In this document: positions 22,342 through 30,827 of the stretch, piece by piece | Layout of the letters: each line of letters starts with the position of its first letter | How positions within the stretch are numbered: position 1 is the first letter of the stretch | NCBI GenBank assembly: GCA_030147065.1 | Contig: JASLAP010000116.1 | Location: forward strand, 1-31,285 | DNA length: 31,285 nucleotides | Origin: Pseudonocardia sp. | GTDB taxonomy: Bacteria > Actinomycetota > Actinomycetes > Mycobacteriales > Pseudonocardiaceae | Direction: 5' to 3' | Translations under genes and position numbers: made by a program | Notes under the pieces: model-generated | Told to the model about the DNA's origin: nothing | What the model saw: the letters and a program-made list of their open reading frames with translations, nothing else | Databases searched by the model: none

Positions 22342-22347
22342 TAACCT
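22342..22347 (+). promoter_or_regulatory. -10 box upstream of the DUF948 gene
   Basis: TAACCT in the context GGAGTAACCTGTT. Transcription would start near 22354, leaving a 54-base leader with a normal ribosome site. Confidence 0.4.
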
Positions 22348-22408
22348 GTTCCCGATCAGCCGGCGGGGTTCTCCCGACCGGCACATCCAGGACGTTCCAG
22401 GAGGCCAC

Positions 22409-22822
22409 GTGTCGGTGGGCCAGATCGCGGCGCTGATCGCGGCGGGGGCCTTCGTGGTCCTCGTGATCGTGCTGGCCATCCCGCTGCTGAAGCTGGGCCG
22501 CACGCTCGACGAGGCCACCGTGGCCATCCGCAAGGCGCACGAGGGCAGCGCCCCGCTGCTGGACAACGCGCAGACGACCCTGCACCAGGTCAACACCCAG
22601 CTCGAGCGGGTGGACGGGATCACCTCCAGCGCCCGCGCGGTGACCAGCAACGTCTCCGTGCTCACCTCGCTGTTCACCGCGACCCTCGGCGGTCCGCTGG
22701 TGCGCGCCGCGGCGTTCAGCTACGGGTTGAACAAGGCCGTGAAGGCCCGCCGCGCCGGCCGCGACGCCGGTGGGCCCGGCCTGGGCACCCGGCCCGGGCG
22801 CCGGAACCGGCGGCGACGGTGA
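22409..22822 (+). CDS. DUF948 domain-containing membrane protein
   Basis: A 137-residue protein with one N-terminal membrane helix (IAALIAAGAFVVLVIVLAIP, about 6-25) and a following coiled-coil-like region (LKLGRTLDEATVAIRKAHEG, then NAQTTLHQVNTQLERVDGI) typical of DUF948. The C-terminal end is Arg-rich. Function unknown, probably envelope-associated. Start is GTG 22409, 4 bases after AGGAGG; GTG 22415 in frame is an alternative with 10 bases spacing. Its stop overlaps the next start (GTGA 22819-22822). The gene and its partner sit directly upstream of alaS, the position I associate with actinobacterial genomes. Confidence 0.9.
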   Translation: MSVGQIAALIAAGAFVVLVIVLAIPLLKLGRTLDEATVAIRKAHEGSAPLLDNAQTTLHQVNTQLERVDGITSSARAVTSNVSVLTSLFTATLGGPLVRAAAFSYGLNKAVKARRAGRDAGGPGLGTRPGRRNRRRR

Positions 22823-23121
22823 AGCGGCTGTTCTGGCTCGGCGTCGGGCTGGCCGCGGGGACCTACATGGCTCGCCGCGCGAGCGAGGCCGCGCAGAGCC
22901 TCACCCCGGCGGGGGTCGGGGCCAACCTGGCCGACGGCCTGCGCGAGCTCGGGGCCGGTCTCGGGGCGTTCGGCGCCGAGGTGCGCGCCGGCATGGTCGA
23001 GCGCGAGCGCGAGCTCACCGAGCAGGTCGAGCGCCGCACCGGGACGGCCCTGCCCAGCTACGCCGACGCGGTCTCCGAGCAGCCGGCCCCGCGCGCGCGA
23101 GCGCGCCGGGCAGGGGCGTGA
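22819..23121 (+). CDS. Small membrane-associated protein, DUF6167-like
   Basis: A 100-residue protein. The N-terminal KRLFWLGVGLAAGTYMARRA is a short membrane or amphipathic segment. The rest (GANLADGLRELGAGLGAFGA and GMVERERELTEQVERRTG) is helical, and the last 10 residues are basic. It resembles the DUF6167 proteins that precede alaS. Start GTG 22819 overlaps the DUF948 stop codon, so the two are translated together and possibly interact. Function unknown. Confidence 0.85.
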   Translation: MKRLFWLGVGLAAGTYMARRASEAAQSLTPAGVGANLADGLRELGAGLGAFGAEVRAGMVERERELTEQVERRTGTALPSYADAVSEQPAPRARARRAGA

Positions 23122-23179
23122 CGCGCCCGTCCCTGCCGCTGCCGCGCCCACCCGCCGAACCCGTACCGAAGGCACCACC

Positions 23180-25840
23180 GTGCAGACCCACGAGATCGCC
23201 CGCCGCTTCACCCAGCACTTCGCCGACGCCGGGCACACCCGCGTGCCGAGCGCCTCGCTGATCCTCGACGACCCGACCCTGCTGTTCGTCAACGCCGGGA
23301 TGGTCCAGTTCAAGCCGTACTTCCTCGGCGAGGCCCCGCCGCCCTACCCGCGGGCGACCTCGATCCAGAAGTGCGTGCGCACCGGCGACATCGACGAGGT
23401 CGGGCGCACCACCCGGCACAACACGTTCTTCCAGATGGCCGGCAACTTCTCCTTCGGCGACTACTTCAAGGCCGGGGCGATCGAGCACGCCTGGAACCTG
23501 ATCACCGGCAGCCAGGACGCCGGCGGCTACGGCTTCGACCCCGACCGCATCTGGGCCACCGTCTACCGGACCGACGACGAGGCGTTCGAGCTCTGGCAGC
23601 GCATCGCCGGGCTGCCGCCCGAGCGCATCCAGCGCCGCGGCGGCAAGGACAACTACTGGGACATGGGCGTGCCCGGTCCCGGCGGACCCTGCTCGGAGAT
23701 CTACTACGACCGCGGGCCGGAGCACGGCCGCGAGGGCGGCCCGGTCGCCGACGAGGACCGCTACATCGAGATCTGGAACCTCGTGTTCATGCAGGACGTC
23801 CGGGGCGAGCTGAGCCCCAAGGACGAGCACCCGCCGATCGGGTCGCTGCCGAGGAAGAACATCGACACCGGGATGGGCGTCGAGCGGGTCGCCTGCCTGC
23901 TGCAGGGCGTGGAGAACGTCTACGAGACCGACCTGGTCCGCCCGGTGATCGCCCGCGCCGAGGAGTTCTCCGGGCGCCGCTACGGCGCCGGCGGCGAGGA
24001 CGACGTCCGATTCCGGGTGATCGCCGACCACGCCCGGTCCGGCGTCATGATCATCGGCGACGGGGTCACCCCGTCCAACGAGGGGCGCGGCTACGTGCTG
24101 CGCCGGCTGCTGCGCCGGATCGTCCGCTCGGCCCGGCTGCTCGGCGTGCACGAGCCGGTGCTGCCCGCCTTCGCCGAGGTCGTCCGGGACGCCATGGCGC
24201 CGTCCTACCCGGAGCTGGCCACCGACTTCGAGCGGATCGCCGCGGTGGTGCGCAACGAGGAGGAGTCGTTCCTGGCCACCCTGACCGCCGGTGAGCGGAT
24301 CTTCGCCTCGGCCGCGGCCGCGACGAAGCAGGCCGGCGGCACCCGGCTGCCCGGGGACCAGGCCTTCCAGCTGCACGACACCTACGGCTTCCCGATCGAC
24401 CTGACCCTGGAGATGGCCGCCGAGGCCGGGCTGAGCGTCGACGAGCCGGGCTTCCGCGCGTTGATGGCCGAGCAGCGCAACCGGGCCAAGGCCGACGCCG
24501 CGGCCCGCAAGCACGGCCACGGCGACGCCGTCGCCTACCGCGAGGTGCTCGACCGGGCCGGCGGCAGCGAGTTCCTCGGCTACACCTACCAGGTCGCGGA
24601 GTCCCGGATCGTCGGGCTGATCGTGGACGGCGTCGGCACCCCGGCCGCGGGCGAGGGCAGTGCGGTCGAGGTGGTGCTGGACCGCACCCCGTTCTACGCC
24701 GAGGGCGGTGGCCAGCAGGCCGACACCGGCTGGATCCGCGGCGACGGGTTCACCGTCACCGTGTCCGACGTGCAGAGCCCGGTTCCCGGGCTGACCGTGC
24801 ACCGCGGCGTGGTCAGCAGCGGTGAGGCCACCGTCGACGCCCCGGTGCACGCCGAGATCGACACCGGCCGCCGGGCGGCGATCTCCCGCTCGCACTCGGC
24901 CACCCACCTGGTGCACGCCGGGATGCGCAAGCACCTCGGCGACGCCGCCGCCCAGGCCGGGTCGCTGAACGCCCCGGGCCGGCTGCGGTTCGACTTCACC
25001 TCCCCGGCCGGGGCCGTGCCGGTCTCGGTGCTCGGCGAGGTCGAGGACGAGGTCAACGCCGTGCTCACCGACGACCACGAGGTGCGCGCGTTCGTCACCA
25101 GCCAGGACGAGGCCCGCCGGATGGGCGCGATGGCGCTGTTCGGCGAGAAGTACGGCGACGCCGTGCGGGTGGTCGAGATCGGCGACTACTCCCGCGAGCT
25201 CTGCGGCGGCACCCACGTGCACCGCTCGGGCCAGCTCGGCCTGGTCAAGCTGCTGTCCGAGGCCTCGATCGGGTCCGGGGTGCGCCGGGTCGAGGCGCTG
25301 GTCGGGATGGACGCCTTCCGGTACCTGGCCCGCGAGCACGTGCTGGTGTCCCAGCTCGCCGAGCAGTTCAAGGCCCGCCCGGAGGAGCTGCCCGAGCGGA
25401 TCGGCGGCGTGGTCGAGCGGCTGCGGCTGGCCGAGCGCGAGCTGGAGAAGGTCCGCGCCGACGCGGTGCTCTCCTCGGCCGGGGAGCTGGCCGCCGGTGC
25501 CGAGGACGTGACCGGGACCGCCCTGGTCGCGGTGTCCGCTCCGGACGGGGTGTCCGGCAACGACCTGCGGGCGCTGGCCTCGGACGTGCGCGGGCGGCTC
25601 GGCCAGCGTCCGGGTGTGGTCGCGCTGTTCTCCGCCGACGGCCCGAAGGTGTCGTTCGTCGTGGCCACCACGGCCGCGGCCCGGGACCGGGGCCTGGCCG
25701 CCGGCAAGCTGATCCCGGCGTTCGCCGCGGCCGTCGGCGGTCGCGGCGGGGGCAAGCCCGACCTGGCCCAAGGCGGGGGCACCGATCCGACCGGCGTGCC
25801 GGCCGCGGTCGACGCCCTGCGGGCCGCCCTGCGTGGCTGA
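23180..25840 (+). CDS. alaS: Alanine--tRNA ligase
   Basis: An 886-residue class II synthetase of full length. The N-terminal catalytic domain shows RFTQHFADAGHTRVPSASL, the motif 1-2 region (KCVRTGDIDEVGRTTRHNTF) and motif 3 GMGVERVACLLQG. The editing domain has the zinc-binding H572xxxH576 (SHSATHLVHAG) and C675GGTH679, so mischarged Ser or Gly can be cleared. The C-terminal C-Ala domain includes the coiled-coil LRLAERELEKVRADAVL and the Gly-rich GGRGGGKPDLAQGGG box. Start is GTG 23180 with AAGG 7 bases upstream. ruvX begins within its last codons, so the three genes alaS, ruvX and mltG follow one another closely. Confidence 0.98.
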   Translation: MQTHEIARRFTQHFADAGHTRVPSASLILDDPTLLFVNAGMVQFKPYFLGEAPPPYPRATSIQKCVRTGDIDEVGRTTRHNTFFQMAGNFSFGDYFKAGAIEHAWNLITGSQDAGGYGFDPDRIWATVYRTDDEAFELWQRIAGLPPERIQRRGGKDNYWDMGVPGPGGPCSEIYYDRGPEHGREGGPVADEDRYIEIWNLVFMQDVRGELSPKDEHPPIGSLPRKNIDTGMGVERVACLLQGVENVYETDLVRPVIARAEEFSGRRYGAGGEDDVRFRVIADHARSGVMIIGDGVTPSNEGRGYVLRRLLRRIVRSARLLGVHEPVLPAFAEVVRDAMAPSYPELATDFERIAAVVRNEEESFLATLTAGERIFASAAAATKQAGGTRLPGDQAFQLHDTYGFPIDLTLEMAAEAGLSVDEPGFRALMAEQRNRAKADAAARKHGHGDAVAYREVLDRAGGSEFLGYTYQVAESRIVGLIVDGVGTPAAGEGSAVEVVLDRTPFYAEGGGQQADTGWIRGDGFTVTVSDVQSPVPGLTVHRGVVSSGEATVDAPVHAEIDTGRRAAISRSHSATHLVHAGMRKHLGDAAAQAGSLNAPGRLRFDFTSPAGAVPVSVLGEVEDEVNAVLTDDHEVRAFVTSQDEARRMGAMALFGEKYGDAVRVVEIGDYSRELCGGTHVHRSGQLGLVKLLSEASIGSGVRRVEALVGMDAFRYLAREHVLVSQLAEQFKARPEELPERIGGVVERLRLAERELEKVRADAVLSSAGELAAGAEDVTGTALVAVSAPDGVSGNDLRALASDVRGRLGQRPGVVALFSADGPKVSFVVATTAAARDRGLAAGKLIPAFAAAVGGRGGGKPDLAQGGGTDPTGVPAAVDALRAALRG

Positions 25841-26294
25841 TCCCGGGACCGGTCCGGCGCCCGTGGTCGGCCGCGGCCGCCGGCTCGGCGTCGACGTCGG
25901 CGCCGTCCGGATCGGGCTGGCCCTGTCCGACCCCGACGGCGTGCTGGCCACCCCGCTGGTCACCGTGCCCGCCGACGCGGCGGGTGGCGCGGACCTGGCC
26001 ACGATCGCCGCCCTGGTCGCCGAGCACGAGGTCGTGCAGGTGGTCGTCGGGCTGCCGCGCACCCTGGCCGGGCGCGAGGGCCCGGCGGCGCAGGCCGCCC
26101 GGGCGTTCGCCGAGCGGCTCGCCGGGACGGTGGACGTGCCGGTCACGCTGTCCGACGAACGGCTCACCACCGTGGTCGCGACCCGCCAGATGCGCGAGAG
26201 CGGGCGCAAGGGACGCCGCCAACGGGCGGTTGTGGACCAGGCAGCGGCGGTGGCCATCCTGCAGGGATGGCTGGACGCGGCACAGTCACGCTGA
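25833..26294 (+). CDS. ruvX: Holliday junction resolvase-like protein (YqgF/RuvX)
   Basis: A 153-residue RNase H-fold protein of the RuvX/YqgF family, implicated in 16S rRNA 5'-end processing or Holliday-junction resolution. The first catalytic Asp is in GVDVGAVRIGLALSDP (usually GxDxGxxRIGLA), the central strand is VVQVVVGLPRTLAG, the Glu is in LSDERLTTVVA, and the last Asp is in RAVVDQAAAVAILQGWLD. Thr or Lys at the position after GVDVG is replaced by Ala-Val, otherwise the motifs are intact. Start GTG 25833 overlaps the alaS stop by 8 bases. Confidence 0.96.
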   Translation: MADPGTGPAPVVGRGRRLGVDVGAVRIGLALSDPDGVLATPLVTVPADAAGGADLATIAALVAEHEVVQVVVGLPRTLAGREGPAAQAARAFAERLAGTVDVPVTLSDERLTTVVATRQMRESGRKGRRQRAVVDQAAAVAILQGWLDAAQSR

Positions 26295-26360
26295 GCGCGC
26301 CCGGTCGACGTCTTGACGACGTTCCCCGTGCCCGGATCGGCGCCGGGCGGCGAGACCTCC

Positions 26361-26366
26361 TAGGTT
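26361..26366 (+). promoter_or_regulatory. -10 box of mltG, leaderless
   Basis: TAGGTT lies exactly 7 bases before GTG 26374. This supports the GTG start and independent transcription of mltG beside readthrough from alaS-ruvX. Confidence 0.55.
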
Positions 26367-26373
26367 CTGGTCT

Positions 26374-27858
26374 GTGCAACCGGACAGATGGGACCAGACC
26401 GTGCCGCACCGCGGTGGTGGCGGTGCGCCCGGCCGGCCGTCGGCGCCCGGGTCGCGGCCCGGCCACGTCCGATCCGTCCGTCCGGACGCCGCGGCTGGTC
26501 CGCAGGGACCCGCCCGGCCCGGCGCCGACGGCGGACCGTACCCGAGCGACGACGTCGCGACCGGTCCGATCGCGGTGATCGGGGAATCGGACCGTGCCCC
26601 CGGCGGTGCTGCACTCGCCGATGACGACCGCACCGACCGCACCGACGACGGCGCCTACGGTCGGGCCGACGTGCCGGCGGACGACGAGCCGGTCCGGCGC
26701 GGTGGTCGCCGCGGTGGACGGGGTGGCGGACGGGGTGGTGGCCGGGGCCGGCGCTTCCTGGTCCCGCTGCTCGCCGTGCTGCTGCTGGTCGGTGGGGTCG
26801 TCGGCGGTGGGTACTACCTGTTCTCGTCGATGTTCGTGACGCCCGACTTCGACGGCGCCGGGGCCGGCGACGTGATCATCGAGGTGGAGCCCGGCGACTC
26901 GACCACCCAGATCGGCAACGAGCTGCAGGCCAAGGGCGTGGTGGCCAGCGTGGAGGCGTTCACCGAGGCGGCGCGCGAGCAGGACGGCATCCGGGCGGTC
27001 CAGCCCGGCTTCTACCAGCTGCGGCTGGAGATGTCGGGTGCCGCGGCGGTGACCCGGCTGCTCGACCCGGCCGCCCGGGTCGGCCAGCTGGAGATCCGCG
27101 GCGGCGTGCAGCTCGACGACACCAGAGCCCCGGACGGCACGGTGGCGCCGGGCGTGCTGAGCCTGATCGCCCAGGCCAGCTGCACCGAGGTCGACGGCCA
27201 GCAGCGGTGCCTGACCGTCGACGAGCTGCGGACGGCGATGGTCGAGACCGACCCGGCCGCGCTGGGCGTGCCGGAGTGGGCGCTGGAGGACGTCGCCCAG
27301 GCCGATCCGGTCCGCCGGCTGGAGGGCCTGTTCGTGCCGGGCCGCTACGACGTGCTGCCCGACACCCCGGCCGTGGAGGTGCTGCGCCGGCTGCTGGCCG
27401 CGTCGGCGTCGAAGCTGGAGGCGGCCGGGCTGGTGTCCGGGGCGCAGGCCATCGCCTCCACCCCCTACCAGGTGCTGGTGATCGCCTCGCTGGTGGAGAA
27501 GGAGGCGATCACCCCGGACATGCCCAAGGTCGCCCGGGTGATCTACAACCGGCTCGGCGCAGGCCAGCGCCTGGAGCTGGACTCGATGGTCAACTACCCG
27601 CTCGACCTGCAGGCCCTGCGCACCACGGCGGAGGACCGGGCCCGCCCGGGCCCCTACAACAGCTACGTCGTCACCGGCCTGCCGCCGACGCCGATCGCCG
27701 CGGCCGGGACCGAGGCCATCGCGGCGGCGCTGGCCCCGGAGCCCGGGCCGTGGTTCTTCTTCGTGCGCTGCCAGACCGACGGCACCTCCTGCTTCGCCGT
27801 CGACTTCGCCGAGCACAACCAGAACGTGGCCCTGGCCCGCGAGAACGGCGCGTTCTAG
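26374..27858 (+). CDS. mltG: Endolytic murein transglycosylase MltG
   Basis: A 494-residue inner-membrane enzyme that cleaves nascent peptidoglycan strands to set glycan length. The first 125 or so residues are cytoplasmic, low-complexity and rich in Gly, Pro, Arg and Asp, ending in a Gly/Arg run. A single membrane helix follows (RFLVPLLAVLLLVGGVVGGG, about 127-146). The extracytoplasmic part has a LysM-like segment (DVIIEVEPGDSTTQIGNELQ) and the YceG domain with the VEKEA motif (374-378), which carries the family's catalytic Glu. YNSYVVTGLPPTPIAAAG and DFAEHNQNVA close the fold. Its stop TAG (27856-27858) overlaps the stop of the convergent MerR gene. Confidence 0.95.
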   Translation: MQPDRWDQTVPHRGGGGAPGRPSAPGSRPGHVRSVRPDAAAGPQGPARPGADGGPYPSDDVATGPIAVIGESDRAPGGAALADDDRTDRTDDGAYGRADVPADDEPVRRGGRRGGRGGGRGGGRGRRFLVPLLAVLLLVGGVVGGGYYLFSSMFVTPDFDGAGAGDVIIEVEPGDSTTQIGNELQAKGVVASVEAFTEAAREQDGIRAVQPGFYQLRLEMSGAAAVTRLLDPAARVGQLEIRGGVQLDDTRAPDGTVAPGVLSLIAQASCTEVDGQQRCLTVDELRTAMVETDPAALGVPEWALEDVAQADPVRRLEGLFVPGRYDVLPDTPAVEVLRRLLAASASKLEAAGLVSGAQAIASTPYQVLVIASLVEKEAITPDMPKVARVIYNRLGAGQRLELDSMVNYPLDLQALRTTAEDRARPGPYNSYVVTGLPPTPIAAAGTEAIAAALAPEPGPWFFFVRCQTDGTSCFAVDFAEHNQNVALARENGAF

Positions 27859-28574
27859 CCGGTCGGCGACCCGTCGGCCAGGTAGCGGTCCAGCTCGGCG
27901 GCGGCGGCGAGCATCGCCCGGCCGCGGGTCGTGAGCCGGGCCCGCCACCCGTCGAGGGCCGTCTCCAGCGGCCCGACGCCGCCGGCCTCCCGCACGTGGG
28001 CGACCAGCGGCGCGATCTGGGCCAGCAGGTACCCGCCGCGGCGGAGCTGGTGCACCAGGTGGGCGTCGCGGACGTCGGCGGGGGAGTAGCGGCGGTACCC
28101 GGTGCCCGGTTCCCGCTGCGGCCGGACCAGGCCGGCCCGCTCCCACTTGCGCAGGGTCGCCGGGCGCAGCCCGAGCCGGTGGGCCAGCGGCCCGATCAGG
28201 GTGTCGCCGCGGGGCGCCGGCGACGCGGCCCGTCCCGGCCCGGTCAGGTCGCGCAGCGCGGTCCCGACCGCGACCAGGGTCCGCCGGTCCTGCTGCAACT
28301 GGGCGTGGCTGTCGTCGAGCAGCGCGAGGGCCGCGTCGAGGTCGCCGGCGTTGACCGCACGCATCACCCCGGACGCGGTCGCGTGGCCGTGCGCCGGGAC
28401 GAGGGCGAGGAACGCGGCCAGCGCCCTGGCGTGCCGGACGCGGTAGATCCGGTAGCCGTGCGGGCTGCGGTCGGCGGCCGGCAGGATCCCGTCGGCCTCG
28501 TAGTTGCGCACCGCCTGGGTGGACAACCCGTGCTCGCGGGCCAGGTCCACCGGTCGTAGCCGTTGCTCGCCCAC
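27855..28574 (-). CDS. MerR-family regulator with two HTH domains
   Basis: A 239-residue protein with two MerR-type winged HTH units. The first (residues about 5-45) reads RPVDLAREHGLSTQAVRNYE, then HGYRIYRVRHARALAAF. The second (about 155-205) reads LAHRLGLRPATLRKWERAGL, then GTGYRRYSPADVRDAHLVHQ. The middle contains an aromatic-poor helical linker (LDAALALLDDSHAQLQQDRR). Single-HTH MerR proteins use two subunits; this one may bind a pseudo-symmetric site as a monomer, or a longer site as a dimer. It resembles TioE-type regulators as I remember them. GTG 28574 has GGGAGG 5 bases upstream. It is divergent from the esterase-family gene. Confidence 0.9.
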   Translation of the reverse strand: MGEQRLRPVDLAREHGLSTQAVRNYEADGILPAADRSPHGYRIYRVRHARALAAFLALVPAHGHATASGVMRAVNAGDLDAALALLDDSHAQLQQDRRTLVAVGTALRDLTGPGRAASPAPRGDTLIGPLAHRLGLRPATLRKWERAGLVRPQREPGTGYRRYSPADVRDAHLVHQLRRGGYLLAQIAPLVAHVREAGGVGPLETALDGWRARLTTRGRAMLAAAAELDRYLADGSPTG

Positions 28575-28629
28575 CCTGACCTCCCGGTTGAGAGCCTGCC
28601 CGTCGGCGTCGGCCCGATCGCGCCGAAGT

Positions 28630-28659
28630 TTCAACGGTTGGTTCAACGATACGGTTGAA
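28630..28659. promoter_or_regulatory. Candidate MerR operator, TTCAAC repeats
   Basis: TTCAAC occurs at 28630-28635 and 28642-28647, and its complement GTTGAA at 28654-28659. The last two form a 6-6-6 inverted repeat around GATACG, and the 12-base steps give three regularly spaced half-sites. The site lies in the 111-base gap between the divergent MerR and esterase genes. TTGGTT (28638-28643) and TATCAC (28661-28666), 17 bases apart, could be the esterase promoter. Confidence 0.6.
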
Positions 28660-28685
28660 GTATCACGACAACCGGGGAGGGTGGC

Positions 28686-29951
28686 ATGGCGGACGCACCG
28701 CTGTTGACCGACGTGGGCTGGGACCTCGACGGGGACGGGGGCGGCCTCGGCGAGGCGCTCGACGCGCTGCTCGACCGGATGCCGCGGCGGCCCCGCCTGC
28801 TCGGCCTGGGTGAGCCGACGCACGGCGTCGAGGAGTTCCCCCGGCTGCGCAACCGGATCTTCGAGCAGCTGGTCGAGCGGGCCGGCTACCGGTCGATCGC
28901 GCTGGAGAGCGACTGCCTGGCCGCGACGGTGGTCGACGACTTCGTCGCCGGCGGCCCCGGATCGCTGGACGAGGTGATGGCCACCGGCTTCAGCCACGGC
29001 TTCGGGGCCTCGCCGGCCAACCGCGAGCTGGTCGCCTGGATGCGCGAGCACAACAGCACCCAGGACCCCGCCGACCGGCTCGGTTTCCACGGCTTCGACC
29101 CGCCGCTGGAGATCGCTCCCGCACCGAGCCCGCGCGGGCCGCTGGTCGCCCTGCACGACCACCTCACCGCCCACCGCGGCCCCGGCGGCATCCCGATGCC
29201 GGTGGACCGGACCGGCCTCGAGCGCCTGATCGGCGACGACGGCCGGTGGACCGAGCCGGCCTCGCTGATGGACCCCACCCGCTCGATCGGCCGCGCACCC
29301 GAGGTCGCGCAGCTGCGGCTGCTCACCCAGGAGCTCGCCGGGCTGCTCCTCAGCGAGGCTCCGCAGCTGATCGCGGCCGGCGGGCGGGACGCCTGGGACC
29401 GTGCCGCGCTGAACGCCCGCACCGCGGCCGGCCTGCTGCGCTACCACGTCGGGATGGCCGACACCACCGAGCACCGGCTGCCGCGGCTGACGGCCCAACG
29501 CGACGCGATGATGGCCGAGAACCTGGCCGCACTCGCCGAGCGGGAGTCCCGCCGCGGCCCTACGCTGGTCTTCGCGGGCAACGGGCACCTGCAGCGCGAG
29601 CTGAGCAGCATGCACATGGCCGGCCTCGAGCTGCGCTGGTGGAGCGCCGGCGCCATCACCGCCGCGCTGCTCGGCGACCGGTACGCCTTCGTGGCCGGCG
29701 GGCTGGGTGCGGCCCCCGCCCGCGGCATCGACGCCGCCGCACCGGAGGCGCTGGAGGGCGTCCTGGCCGCCGTGGCGCCCGGGACCGCCCTGTTCGACTC
29801 GCGCCGGCTCGGCGAGGCCCTGCGGGCGTCCGGACGCGTCCCGGTCGCGCGCACCGGGACGCCCTACCACTACGGCCCGCTGGATCCCGGCCACCTCGGG
29901 ACCATCGACGGACTGCTGTTCGTCGGCATGAGCGACGCCGGTCCGATTTGA
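28686..29951 (+). CDS. Erythromycin esterase-family protein
   Basis: A 421-residue member of the Ere superfamily. The opening box LLGLGEPTHGVEEFPRLRN carries the conserved Glu and His of the active site, followed by YRSIALESD, then LGFHGFDPP, and FAGNGHLQRE late in the fold. Ere enzymes hydrolyse the lactone of 14-membered macrolides, but many superfamily members have other or unknown substrates, so resistance cannot be claimed. ATG 28686 has GGAGG 5 bases upstream. The divergent MerR gene and repeat-rich gap suggest that the gene is switched on by a ligand of that regulator. The spermidine-synthase-like gene converges 12 bases after its stop. Confidence 0.88.
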   Translation: MADAPLLTDVGWDLDGDGGGLGEALDALLDRMPRRPRLLGLGEPTHGVEEFPRLRNRIFEQLVERAGYRSIALESDCLAATVVDDFVAGGPGSLDEVMATGFSHGFGASPANRELVAWMREHNSTQDPADRLGFHGFDPPLEIAPAPSPRGPLVALHDHLTAHRGPGGIPMPVDRTGLERLIGDDGRWTEPASLMDPTRSIGRAPEVAQLRLLTQELAGLLLSEAPQLIAAGGRDAWDRAALNARTAAGLLRYHVGMADTTEHRLPRLTAQRDAMMAENLAALAERESRRGPTLVFAGNGHLQRELSSMHMAGLELRWWSAGAITAALLGDRYAFVAGGLGAAPARGIDAAAPEALEGVLAAVAPGTALFDSRRLGEALRASGRVPVARTGTPYHYGPLDPGHLGTIDGLLFVGMSDAGPI

Positions 29952-29963
29952 GGGTCGGGCCAC

Positions 29964-30827
29964 CTAGTCCGGGCGGCCGAAGAAGCCGGGCGGCGGGACC
30001 GGGGACGGTGTCGCCGCCCGGTCGCCGGGCGCGGTCGCTCCGGCGGCGAACCGGGCCAGCCGGTCACCGGCCAGCACCCGGGACGGGAACGGATCGGCCG
30101 CGACGCGGCGGACCAGCCCGTCCAGCGGGAGCTCGCCGTCGCTGCCCAGCAGCACCAGGTTGCCGAACCGCCGCCCGCGCAGCACGTCGGGCGCCACCAC
30201 GACGGCCACCTCGGCGAACGTCGCCGCGGCGGCGGCCACCTGACCACGGGCGAAGCCGAGCACGTCGCCGTCGGCGACGTTCGCCGCGTACACCCCGCCG
30301 GGGGCGAGCGCGGCGGCCGCGGCGCCCAGGAACTCGGTGGAGGTCAGGTGGGCGGGGGTGCGCGCCCCGGCGAACACGTCGAGCACCAGCAGGTCGACCG
30401 AACCGGGCGGGACCCGGCTGAGCGCCGCCCGGGCGTCGCCCACCACGGCGTCGATGCCGAGCCCGTCCACCGGGAGCCGGGACTCCACCAGGTCGACCAG
30501 CGCGGCGTCGATGTCGACCACCCGCTGCACCGAGCCGGGCCGGGTGGCGGCCACGTACCGGGCCAGGGTCCACCCGCCCCCGCCCAGGTGCACCGCCCGC
30601 AGCGGCGCGCCGGGCGGGGCCATCAGGTCGACCAGGTGCCCGAGCCGGCGGACGTACTCGAACTCCAGGTGCGTGGGGTCGTCCAGATCGACGTGCGACT
30701 GCGCGGTGCCGTCGATCAGCAGCGTCCAGCCCTGCGCACGGTCCGGGTCGCCGACCAGCTCGGCCTGCCCGTGGTCGACCTCGGCCCGCACGACCGCCCG
30801 TGCGACCCGCTCCCCGCGCCCCCGCAT
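29964..30827 (-). CDS. Spermidine synthase-like methyltransferase-fold protein
   Basis: A 287-residue Rossmann protein. The nucleotide-binding motif is LRAVHLGGGGWTLARYVAAT (about 76-95) and the next strand is VQRVVDIDAALVDLVESRLP, like spermidine synthase. DAVVGDARAALSRVPPGSVD and LLVLDVFAG complete the SAM/decarboxy-SAM fold. The N-terminal beta part (AELVGDPDRAQGWTLLIDGT, HVDLDDPTHLEFEYVRRLGH) also fits, but the polyamine-binding Asp motif is not clear, so it may be a methyltransferase. Start ATG 30827 follows GATGAT by 6 bases, compatible with a leaderless transcript; a longer reading to 30893 is possible. Confidence 0.85.
   Translation of the reverse strand: MRGRGERVARAVVRAEVDHGQAELVGDPDRAQGWTLLIDGTAQSHVDLDDPTHLEFEYVRRLGHLVDLMAPPGAPLRAVHLGGGGWTLARYVAATRPGSVQRVVDIDAALVDLVESRLPVDGLGIDAVVGDARAALSRVPPGSVDLLVLDVFAGARTPAHLTSTEFLGAAAAALAPGGVYAANVADGDVLGFARGQVAAAAATFAEVAVVVAPDVLRGRRFGNLVLLGSDGELPLDGLVRRVAADPFPSRVLAGDRLARFAAGATAPGDRAATPSPVPPPGFFGRPD

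Noticed and set aside
23015..26257. A 1080-codon open frame on the minus strand opposite alaS
   Set aside because: It is the antisense shadow of alaS in GC-rich DNA. The translation is low-complexity Gly/Val/Arg/Asp without domains, and alaS is unmistakable on the plus strand.
26164..28146. A 660-codon minus-strand frame opposite mltG
   Set aside because: Low-complexity antisense of mltG and of the MerR gene in another frame.
28686..29951. Claiming a functional macrolide-resistance gene
   Set aside because: The Ere superfamily is broad and includes members with unknown substrates; sequence alone does not show macrolide hydrolysis.
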